DNA of 35,603 nucleotides from an uncultured Prevotella sp. (lineage in GTDB: Bacteria > Bacteroidota > Bacteroidia > Bacteroidales > Bacteroidaceae). The position numbers were made by a program, and so were the translations under genes. The stretch lies in the NCBI GenBank assembly GCA_934203355.1, contig CAKPZC010000017.1, forward strand, positions 1 to 35,603. The letters run 5' to 3'. The notes under the pieces are model-generated. The model ran no database searches. It saw only the letters and a program-made list of their open reading frames with translations, and was not told where the DNA came from. Below are positions 15,855 through 23,500 of the stretch, one piece after another (the stretch's first letter is position 1; each line of letters begins with the position of its first letter).

Positions 15855-16550
15855 TTATATTAATTGCTTGATGAAGCTTTTTAGCAGCTCCACGTCTTTC
15901 ACTCCAGGCTCTGTCTCGAAGCGAGAGTTAAGGTCGACTCCGGCAAACATCTCATGTCTAATGTTATTGATTCGGTTTGCGTCGTCGACGCTTATGCCTC
16001 CGCTCAGCAGAAAGGGAGTGTTGCCGTTGTAGGCATCGAGAAGAGTCCAGTCGAATTGCTGTCCGCTTCCTCCATGGCTTTGGCATTTTGTGTCGAATAC
16101 AAACATGTCAACCGTCTCCTCATACTCAGCACACTTTTTGAAATCGTCGGTGTTGGCAATGCTTATCGCCTTGAATATTTCAAGTTTTCGGCGTATATCG
16201 GGTATGAGCGTTGCTCTAAGGTTGCGTATGAAAGTAGGCGATTCTGTTCCGTGCAACTGTATTGCGTCCAGACTGTAGTTTACCACTCGTGTGATGATAT
16301 CCTGTGTTGTAGAGTCGACGAACACTCCCACTTTATTAATATGAGGCATGTTGTCGGCTGTTGCGAGATGGCTCATTGTGGAGTTAGCAGTATCGGGTAA
16401 CAATTCCGATAGCGACGTTTTCGTGCCAACGTAGCGTTTGCTCGACGGGCAGAATATGAAGCCCATATAATCGATGGGCAACTTGGCTACAGTTTTGATA
16501 TTGTTTGCCTGGCTCATGCCACAGACCTTAATGAGAATGTCTTTAGTCAT
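15855..16550 (-). CDS. trpF: phosphoribosylanthranilate isomerase
   Basis: Amadori isomerisation of phosphoribosylanthranilate to CdRP. The 231-residue barrel has the catalytic Cys in KVCGM near the start, GFIFCPSSKRYVG, GVFVDS, the Asp region AIQLHGTES, LSGGIS and AGVDLNSRFETEPGVKD. It begins 7 bp after trpC and is a stand-alone enzyme, not fused to TrpC as in enterics. Confidence 0.93.
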   Translation of the reverse strand: MTKDILIKVCGMSQANNIKTVAKLPIDYMGFIFCPSSKRYVGTKTSLSELLPDTANSTMSHLATADNMPHINKVGVFVDSTTQDIITRVVNYSLDAIQLHGTESPTFIRNLRATLIPDIRRKLEIFKAISIANTDDFKKCAEYEETVDMFVFDTKCQSHGGSGQQFDWTLLDAYNGNTPFLLSGGISVDDANRINNIRHEMFAGVDLNSRFETEPGVKDVELLKSFIKQLI

Positions 16551-16557
16551 GTTTTTT

Positions 16558-17343
16558 CTACTTTATGAAATTCTTTAATGTCTCTGCGGGGTTGGTCTCC
16601 TTCATAAATCGTTCGCCCATCAAGAATCCATGATAGCCTGCGAGCCGTAAGGCTTCGAGAGTGGCGGTGTCCTTTAGTCCGCTCTCGCTCACTCGGCATG
16701 CGTCCTTGGGCAGGCGGCTCGACAGTAGAAATGAAGTTTGCACGTCGGTATGGAACGTTCCGAGGTGGCGATTGTTTATGCCGCAAAGGTCGGGTTGAAG
16801 GTCGGCGTATTCGGTTTCGCTCTCACTGTGCATTTCGAGTAGCACCTCCAGTCCCAACTCATGAGCCATGTCTATTAGTAATCGACACTCGTCTTTCTTC
16901 AGGCAGGCAGCAATCAAGAGCACTGCTGAGGCTCCACACATTCTGGCCTCGAAGAGTTGGTATTCGTCTACGATAAAATTCTTATAGAGAATAGGTAGCG
17001 TCACGCCCGACTCCCGTGCCGTGACAATGTCTTTGTCTTTGCCTCCGAAATAAGGCAGGTCGGTGAGAATACTCAGTGCCGAAGCTCCTGCATTTTGGTA
17101 GCCAAGCGGAATAGTGGCAGCGTCGGCATTTTCCTTAATCCATCCCTTCGACGGGGAGCGTCGTTTAAATTCGGCTATTATACCGTTATGACTTTGCAAA
17201 AGAGCCTGCCTCATTGACGGAACAATTTCGCCACGTTCAAGTATGCGCTCCACATCGCGGTGTATGTCGTGTTCAGTGTATGCTTCTTTATGAAGCTCGA
17301 TGTCAACACGCTTGCGGGCTACGATTTCTTCCAATATATCCAT
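16558..17343 (-). CDS. trpC: indole-3-glycerol phosphate synthase
   Basis: Ring-closing decarboxylation of CdRP to indole-3-glycerol phosphate. The 261-residue protein has the N-terminal helix MDILEEIVARKR, catalytic Lys and Glu region IIAEFKRRSPSKG, ILTDLPYFGG, ILYKNFIVDEYQ, GINNRHLGTF, SESGL and FLMGERFM. Operon spacing is 13 bp after trpD and 7 bp before trpF. Confidence 0.94.
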   Translation of the reverse strand: MDILEEIVARKRVDIELHKEAYTEHDIHRDVERILERGEIVPSMRQALLQSHNGIIAEFKRRSPSKGWIKENADAATIPLGYQNAGASALSILTDLPYFGGKDKDIVTARESGVTLPILYKNFIVDEYQLFEARMCGASAVLLIAACLKKDECRLLIDMAHELGLEVLLEMHSESETEYADLQPDLCGINNRHLGTFHTDVQTSFLLSSRLPKDACRVSESGLKDTATLEALRLAGYHGFLMGERFMKETNPAETLKNFIK

Positions 17344-17356
17344 GATAAAAAAAACT

Positions 17357-18364
17357 TCAGCTGTTAATCTCCTTGAACTTCTTGAATGTGGCCAATGCTC
17401 GTCCGCTTTCTATCGACTCTCGTGCAATGTTGACACATTCCTCAATAGATTTTGTGCCGCGTTCGAAAGTTTGTATGCCAAAGGCTGCATTGGCTATAAC
17501 GATGTTTTTCTGTGCTGGCAGTGCACGGTTCTCAAGCACGGCGTCGAAAATTTGTGCAGCCTCTTTTTCTGTAGCTCCGGCAACGAGTTCTTCGGGCAAT
17601 GCCTTGTTCATGCCGAGGTCGGCTGGCGAGAATAGTCGTTCGTATTGGTTGGTGGCAACCTTGAAGTCGCCGGTGAGCGAAATCTCATCGTAGCCGTCGA
17701 TGCTGTTCACTATGGCATAGTCTACTCCAATTCGCTTGTATACCTCGCTGTATAGCTTCATTTGGTCGAGAGTGGCAACTCCGAGCAATTGGCATTTGGG
17801 CTGTGAGGGATTAACAAGTGGGCCGAGCAGGTTGAAACATGTGGGAAACTGCAAAGCCTTGCGTATCGGACCAACATGTTTCATAGCCTTGGCAAAAAGT
17901 TGAGCGTGCAGGTATACTATGCCACACTCGTGAATGGAGCGGTTGAGTTGGTCGATGTCGGCAGTGAATTTCACACCGTGTTGTTCTATTACGTTAGATG
18001 CGCCAGACGTGGAAGTGGCTGAGTAGTTGCCGTGTTTAGCCACCTTATAGCCTGCACCGGCGATGACAAAACATGATGTGGTGGAGATGTTGAAAGTGTT
18101 CTTGCGGTCGCCGCCTGTGCCCACCACGTCGATATAGCGGTCGCAGTCGAGCACGGCAGGAACGCCAGTTGCCAATATTCCGTCGCGGAATCCGAGCAGC
18201 TCGTCAACCGTCACACCACGCATCTGTAGGGCTGTGAGCATAGCCGAAATCTGTTCGGCAGGGTAGTCGTCGTGTGTTATGCCGAGAAGTATCTGTTTGG
18301 TCTCTTCACGCTGGAGCTTTTCACCAGCGATAATCTTTTCAAGCATTTGTTTCATGGTTTCCAT
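17357..18364 (-). CDS. trpD: anthranilate phosphoribosyltransferase
   Basis: Transfers phosphoribosyl from PRPP to anthranilate. The 335-residue protein has the PRPP motif VVGTGGDRKNTFNIST, the anthranilate/PRPP region VAKHGNYSATSTSGASNV, and KALQFPTCFNLLGPLVNP. It is the first structural gene of the operon, preceded by an untranslated leader of about 260 nt that carries trpL and an attenuator. The start at 18364 (METMKQMLEK) is taken; a second Met three codons later is possible. Confidence 0.94.
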   Translation of the reverse strand: METMKQMLEKIIAGEKLQREETKQILLGITHDDYPAEQISAMLTALQMRGVTVDELLGFRDGILATGVPAVLDCDRYIDVVGTGGDRKNTFNISTTSCFVIAGAGYKVAKHGNYSATSTSGASNVIEQHGVKFTADIDQLNRSIHECGIVYLHAQLFAKAMKHVGPIRKALQFPTCFNLLGPLVNPSQPKCQLLGVATLDQMKLYSEVYKRIGVDYAIVNSIDGYDEISLTGDFKVATNQYERLFSPADLGMNKALPEELVAGATEKEAAQIFDAVLENRALPAQKNIVIANAAFGIQTFERGTKSIEECVNIARESIESGRALATFKKFKEINS

Positions 18365-18408
18365 ATGCCAATATTTTTAATGTGTTTTTATACTTTATTG
18401 TGTGATAT

Positions 18409-18440
18409 AAAAAAAGACCCGCCGTGTGAACGACAGGTCT
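18409..18440 (-). terminator. trp attenuator (intrinsic terminator in the leader)
   Basis: On the minus strand AGACCTGTCG, loop TTCACA, CGGCGGGTCT: a 10-bp stem with two G-U pairs when transcribed, followed directly by a run of T (complement of 18409-18415). It lies between trpL and trpD, so it would stop transcription before the structural genes unless an alternative fold forms. Confidence 0.9.
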
Positions 18441-18486
18441 TCTTGCTTTATCTCTTTTATGAAAATAATGCGTAGGAGCTACCGAC

Positions 18487-18546
18487 TCACGACTTTTTTA
18501 ATCTTGAGTTGCGCCACCACCAAAGTGTAATTTGAGCATTATTCAT
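18487..18546 (-). CDS. trpL: trp operon leader peptide with three consecutive Trp codons
   Basis: A 19-codon frame reading MNNAQITLWWWRNSRLKKS then TGA. Three adjacent TGG codons lie at 18522-18514. Tryptophan runs like this in a short ORF ahead of an intrinsic terminator and trpD are the hallmark of ribosome-mediated attenuation. A candidate antiterminator pairing exists: GTCGTG overlapping the peptide's stop codon (18493-18488) can pair with CACGGC in the loop and 3' arm of the terminator (18426-18421). A ribosome stalled at the Trp codons would leave GTCGTG free; one that reaches the stop codon would cover it. The coding frame is direct; the mechanism is inferred. Confidence 0.88.
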   Translation of the reverse strand: MNNAQITLWWWRNSRLKKS

Positions 18547-18581
18547 AATAATCTATTGTTTAATTATTTATATGTATACGG

Positions 18582-18610
18582 CTTCTTGATACATTGTATG
18601 TGTCAAGAAG
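18582..18610 (-). other. 5' leader hairpin upstream of trpL
   Basis: CTTCTTGA and TCAAGAAG form a perfect 8-bp stem that extends to 11 of 12 pairs, closing a 5-base loop. It lies in the trp leader between the promoter and trpL, and could stabilise the transcript's 5' end or pace polymerase. Confidence 0.55.
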
Positions 18611-18630
18611 ATTTAGATTTTATCTGTTTG

Positions 18631-18661
18631 CAAAAGTAATGCTTTTGGTGTTAATCTGCAA
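18631..18661 (-). promoter_or_regulatory. trp operon promoter
   Basis: On the minus strand TTG (complement of 18659-18661), 20-base spacer, TACTTTTG (complement of 18631-18638). The start near 18627 gives a leader of about 260 nt including trpL and the attenuator. No operator palindrome for a TrpR-type repressor was noticed. Confidence 0.75.
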
Positions 18662-18839
18662 GAAAAACGTAAGAAAAGTTTGATTATTGTATACTAAATT
18701 GTGCTTGATAAGTTTTTTTTGTGAGTTATTACCGCTATATACATTATATATAATAAAAAAGCAGATTATTTTTGAGTGTTACATAATAAAAGCCAGATTT
18801 GGGCGTTATGATAATATAACTAATCAATTTAAGCTGCCT

Positions 18840-18965
18840 ATGAAATATTTTACCAAAGATGAAATCAAGCCATCAGAGCAAACTCTCAACATCATACGCC
18901 AGATAGCCTACAGCTACGGAATGATGAAAGCGGGCGGGCATAAAAAGACTTATTGCATTAACTAA
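18840..18965 (+). CDS. 41-residue conserved small protein
   Basis: MKYFTKDEIKPSEQTLNIIR followed by QIAYSYGMMKAGGHKKTYCIN. I recall similar proteins of about 40 residues in Bacteroides and Prevotella with the same core: xxPSExTLNIIRQIAYxY and an ending in C-[LI]-N. A longer frame extends upstream to 18687 but its extra residues are low-complexity AT-rich sequence, so the ATG at 18840 is the start. It lies 25 bp before rpe and is probably cotranscribed. Function unknown. Confidence 0.6.
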   Translation: MKYFTKDEIKPSEQTLNIIRQIAYSYGMMKAGGHKKTYCIN

Positions 18966-18990
18966 ATTAAAACCATAAAACAACAAAAGA

Positions 18991-19653
18991 ATGGAAACAT
19001 TAATATCACCTTCGCTGTTGTCGGCTAACTTCATTGATTTGAAGACAGACATTGAAATGATAAACAACAGCGAGGCCGACTGGCTTCACCTCGACATTAT
19101 GGACGGAGTGTTTGTTCCAAACATTTCATTCGGTTTTCCAGTGATTAACGCAATAGCCAAGATCTGCAAGAAGCCGCTTGATGTGCATCTGATGATTGTA
19201 CACCCCGAGAACTATATCAAGCAGGTTGCTGCTACGGGGGCGATGATGATGAATGTTCATTATGAGGCTTGTCTGCACTTGCATCGTACAGTGCAGGAGA
19301 TTCACAACGCTGGCATGAAGGCGGGTGTGACGCTCAATCCGTCGACACCGATAAGTGTGCTCGAAGATATTATATGCGATGTTGACATGGTGCTTCTCAT
19401 GGGTGTTAACCCAGGCTTTGGCGGCCAGAAGTTCATTGAGAACACAGTGGACAAGACACGCCGTTTGCGCCAGCTTATCGACCAGAAGCACAGTAAGGCT
19501 GTCATACAAATCGACGGCGGTGTGAATGGCGAGACAGCTCCGCGTCTTGTAGAGGCGGGTGCCGATGTGCTTGTCAGTGGAAGCTATGTGTTCAAGGCTG
19601 CCGACCCAGCACAGACCATACACGATTTGAGATATTGTGGCGGTATGGAATAA
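18991..19653 (+). CDS. rpe: ribulose-phosphate 3-epimerase
   Basis: Interconverts ribulose-5-phosphate and xylulose-5-phosphate in the pentose phosphate pathway. The 220-residue barrel has the metal/catalytic segments LHLDIMDGVFVPNISFG, DVHLMIVHPE, LLMGVNPGFGGQKFI, IQIDGGVN and VSGSYVFKA. It follows the small protein gene and is closed by a strong terminator 7 bp after its stop codon. Its product is a precursor of PRPP, used by trpD, though this need not be more than coincidence of location. Confidence 0.95.
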   Translation: METLISPSLLSANFIDLKTDIEMINNSEADWLHLDIMDGVFVPNISFGFPVINAIAKICKKPLDVHLMIVHPENYIKQVAATGAMMMNVHYEACLHLHRTVQEIHNAGMKAGVTLNPSTPISVLEDIICDVDMVLLMGVNPGFGGQKFIENTVDKTRRLRQLIDQKHSKAVIQIDGGVNGETAPRLVEAGADVLVSGSYVFKAADPAQTIHDLRYCGGME

Positions 19654-19660
19654 ATCGGCT

Positions 19661-19715
19661 ACAATGACAACACTTTGGTTGTGATGATTTTAAACAACCA
19701 AAGTGTTGTCATTGT
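19661..19715 (+). terminator. rpe terminator
   Basis: A perfect 22-bp stem pairs 19661-19682 with 19694-19715, with an 11-base loop, followed by CTTTTTT. Confidence 0.9.
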
Positions 19716-19728
19716 CTTTTTTATATAT

Positions 19729-19780
19729 CAAGTTGTTTTTTTAACCAAGTTATTTTTTTAACCCAAGTTATTTTTATACC
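19729..19780. repeat. three tandem 17-18-bp AT-rich repeats
   Basis: CAAGTTGTTTTTTTAAC, then CAAGTTATTTTTTTAACC, then CAAGTTATTTTTATACC. The last copy covers the stop codon of the sigma-factor gene. Probably slippage of a simple sequence. Confidence 0.7.
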
Positions 19781-20370
19781 AATTGTAGTACAATATTGTT
19801 CGACTGTGCCATGCGGCGCATGTTGAGCAACGCATAGCGCATACGTCCGAGTGCAGTGTTTATGCTAACACTCGTTGTGTCGGCAATTTCCTTGAATGAT
19901 AGTTGTTGGTAGAAGCGCATATACACCACTTCGCGCTGCGACGGTGGCAGAGCGTCGAGCAGTCGACGCACGTCTTTCATTGTCTGTGAGTTGACATAAT
20001 GGCTCTCGATGGAGCCAACAAGAACGTCGGTTCCACCAATGTTTGAAAGGTCGTTGTCGCCAGGCACATCCACAATATGTTTGGTAGCTTGTTCACGATA
20101 CCAGTCCATGATGGCATTGTGGGCAATGCGCATTATCCACGCCCCAAACTTGCCGGTGGTCTCGTAGCGTCCTTCCTGAAGGCGTGTAATCACCTTGAAG
20201 AAGGTCTCTTGGAAGATGTCGTTGGCAGTCTCGTGGTCGTGTACGACAAAAAGTATGTATGAGAATAGCTTCGACTGGTTGCGTTGCAACAAGAGGTCGA
20301 AGGCACGGTTATTCCCCTCAACGTATGATAAGGCCAACTCTTCGTCGGTCATATCTTGCAAATTCTTCAT
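19774..20370 (-). CDS. ECF-type RNA polymerase sigma factor
   Basis: A 198-residue sigma-70 family protein. Region 2 covers about residues 25-95 (LFSYILFVVHDHETANDIFQ then TFFKVITRL, and GAWIMRIAHNAIMDWYRE). Region 4 covers about residues 135-185 (LPPSQREVVYMRFYQQLSFKEIA then SINTALGRMRYAL). No region 1.1 or 3 is present, so it is an ECF sigma factor. No anti-sigma factor gene adjoins it: rpe converges on one side, and the C10 protease gene lies upstream on the same strand. Its promoter is embedded in the protease gene's terminator. Regulon unknown. Confidence 0.87.
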   Translation of the reverse strand: MKNLQDMTDEELALSYVEGNNRAFDLLLQRNQSKLFSYILFVVHDHETANDIFQETFFKVITRLQEGRYETTGKFGAWIMRIAHNAIMDWYREQATKHIVDVPGDNDLSNIGGTDVLVGSIESHYVNSQTMKDVRRLLDALPPSQREVVYMRFYQQLSFKEIADTTSVSINTALGRMRYALLNMRRMAQSNNIVLQLV

Positions 20371-20446
20371 TTTCTTAAATTAATTTTTTATTAAGTAAAT
20401 GTGTTTCGATAGGCGATAGGGGATTTTAAATTGATTAAAAGTGAAA

Positions 20447-20496
20447 GCTGTCTCGTTAAAATACCCCACAAAGGTAAGGTATTTTAACGAGACAGC
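20447..20496 (-). terminator. protease-gene terminator containing the sigma promoter
   Basis: A perfect 19-bp stem, GCTGTCTCGTTAAAATACC at 20447-20465 with its complement at 20478-20496, around a 12-base loop. It lies 33 bp past the protease stop codon. On the minus strand a short T-rich tract follows. Confidence 0.8.
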
Positions 20497-20500
20497 CAAA
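20469..20500 (-). promoter_or_regulatory. sigma-factor promoter, overlapping the terminator hairpin
   Basis: On the minus strand TTTG (complement of 20497-20500), exactly 20 bases, TACCTTTG (complement of 20469-20476). The -7 box is the loop of the preceding gene's terminator and the spacer is one whole stem arm. The predicted leader is about 95 nt. Confidence 0.7.
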
Positions 20501-20528
20501 ATTTTCGATAATGTTTTTTTCTTACTTT

Positions 20529-23500
20529 TTATCTTACTACAACTTTCTTGCCGTTGACTACGTAGACTCCAGCACTAAGTCGTATGTGCTCCACAACGCC
20601 AGCCTCGGTCTTGACAAATGCCACCTTGCTGCCATTGATACCATATACAGAAACGTTGCTTGCCTCAGTTGTCTTGACAAGAATCTCGCCCTTTCCACCG
20701 CGTACGAATGCAGGTGAAGAAGTGTATTTGTCGTCGATGGCAACATAGTTTTTGCCTGCCACGTAAGTGTACTGGCTGAGCGGTCTCATGTTGAAATAGT
20801 CTGTGCCGTCGGCATAAGGTAACTCCCATGAGGTGAGTGTCGTTGGAATGTCGAAGAAGGTGTTGGTTTCCTTGTCGAAGCTATAGAAATAGCCCATGAT
20901 GCAACGGCTGCCAACCTGCTCTGGAGTCAAGGTCTCTGAGAGGTATGTAATGGCTCCACCTCCCTCGATTTCTGCCTCAACGAATTTTGGATAGTAGCTG
21001 AGAGTCTCGCAGTTCTCTCCAATAATCTCATAGCACAGCACAGCAGTCTCGCCATCGTTGCGTATGCCGTAGGTGAACACCACTTCGTCGTCGACAACAA
21101 CGGGTGCCTTAACCTTTGTAAGCACCGGACCATCAGCACTCATGTAGCCATATACAGCCTTCTCTGTCTCGAACACGTCGGGAGTGATGTTGCATGTGGC
21201 ACTTACTATAGTATATATAGGTTGTGGTTTGTGTACCTTTTCCACCTCAAACTTCTGTGCATTGATAAGTTCCTCGCCCTCATTGCGTGTTGTTACCCAA
21301 ACGTAGAGGTTGCCCGGTTTCAACGTGCCAACATTAAGTGTTAGTTCAACGGTCTCGCCCGCTGGTACCGAAACATTGCAATAGTCGAATGGATCGCTAC
21401 ATTTCTCGTTGTTTTCGCTGACATAGTAGTCGATAATTCCCTCATAGTCCAGGTCGCCATGATTAGTGATGGTGAGTTTCAGAACTCCATCCTCGCCCTC
21501 AACCAACTTTTCTAACGTAGTGAGTTCTGCGTTGAGAATAGCCTTTGGTGCTTCAGCCACCTCAAACTTCTGTGCATTGATAAGCTCTTCGCCCTCGTTG
21601 CGTGTTGTTACCCATAGATACATGTCGCCAGCTTGTAGTGTGCCTACTGCAAGTTTCAACTCAACAGACTCTCCTGCTACTACATATATGTTGTGGCCGT
21701 TGAAAGGATAGCTGCTCTTCAAGTCGCTGTCGCTCACATAGCAGTCGATGATTCCATTATAGTCAAGGTTGCCCTTGTTTGTGACAGTGAGTTTCAGGTA
21801 TCCGTCCTCGCCAGCCACAAGTTCGCTGTAGGTAGTGAGTTCGGCGTTGAGTATAGCCTTCGGTGCTTCAGCCACCTCAAACTTCTGTGCATTGATAAGT
21901 TCTTCGCCCTCGTTGCGTGTTGTTACCCATAGATACATGTCGCCAGCTTGTTGTGTGCCGACTGTAAGGTTCAACTCAATGGTCTCTCCTGCAGGTAGCG
22001 TAATTTCGTGGCTGTTGAAAGGATAACTGCTCTTTTCTGCATTTCTGCTGATATAGCAGTCGATGTATCCATGATATTCAAGATTGCCCTTATTAGTAAT
22101 TGCGAGTTTCAGAATACCGTCTTCACCTGCTGTTATACTGTATGTCTTGAGTTCAGCGCTGAGGATAGCCTTCGGTGCTTCAGCCACCTCGAACTTCTGT
22201 GCGGTGACGAGTTCCTCGCCCTCGTTGTGAGTTGTTACCCATACATACATGTCGCCAACTTTCAGTGTGCCGACAGCAATCTTCACTTCCACTGTCTTGC
22301 CAGCTGCAACCGAAATGTTGCAGTTGCCAGTAGGAGTCGTTTCTTTCACCGCATTGTTGCTGATGAAATAGTCGATAGAACCTTCATAGTCAAGGTTGCC
22401 CTTGTTTGTGACAGTGAGTTTCAAGAATCCGTCATTACCAGCCACAAGTTCGCTGTAGGTAGTGAGTTCGGCGCTGAGTATAGCCTTTGGTGCTTCAGCC
22501 ACCTCGAACTTCTGTGCGGTGACGAGTTCCTCGCCCTCGTTGTGGGTTGTTACCCATGCATACATGTCGCCAACTTTCAGTGTTCCGACTGCAAGTTTCA
22601 ACTCAACCGTCTTTCCTGCTGGAACCGTAAGTTCGTAGTTGTTGACAGGCTCGCTGCTCTTCTCGGCTGTGTTGCTTACGAAGCAGTCGACAATACCCTT
22701 ATAGTCAAGGTTGCCCTTGTTTGTGACAGTAAGTTTCAGGAATCCGTCATTACCAGCCACAAGTTCGCTGTAGGTAGTGAGTTCGGCGCTGAGTATAGCC
22801 TTCGGTGCTTCAGCCACTCCAAACTTCTGTGCGGTGATGAGATTCTCGCCCTCGTTGTGAGTTGTTACCCATACATACATGTCGCCAACTTTCAGTGTGC
22901 CGACTGCAAGTTTCAACTCAACCGTCTTTCCTGCTGGAACCGTAAGTTCGTAGTTGTTGACAGGCTCGCTACTCTTCTCGGCGGTGTTGCTTACGAAGCA
23001 GTCTACAATACCCTTATAGTCAAGGTTGCCCTTGTTTGTGACAGTAAGTTTAAGGAATCCGTCATTGCCAGCTACAAGTTCGCTGTAGGTAGTGAGTTCG
23101 GCGCTGAGTATAGCCTTCGGTGCTTCAGCCACCTCGAACTTCTGTGCGGTGATGAGATTCTCGCCTTCGTTGTGGGTTGTTACCCATACATACATGTCGC
23201 CAACTTTCAGTGTGCCGACAGCAAGTTTCAACTCAACCGTCTTTCCAGCTGGAACCGTAAGTTCGTAGTTGTTGACAGGCTCGCTGCTCTTCTCGGCTGT
23301 GTTGCTTACGAAGCAGTCGACAATACCCTTATAGTCAAGGTTGCCCTTGTTTGTGACAGTGAGTTTCAGGAATCCGTCATTGCCAGCCACAAGTTCGCTG
23401 TAGGTAGTGAGTTCAGCACTGAGTATAGCCTTAGGTGCTTCAGCCACCTCGAACTTCTGTGCGGTGACGAGTTCCTCGCCCTCGTTGCGAGCCATAACCC

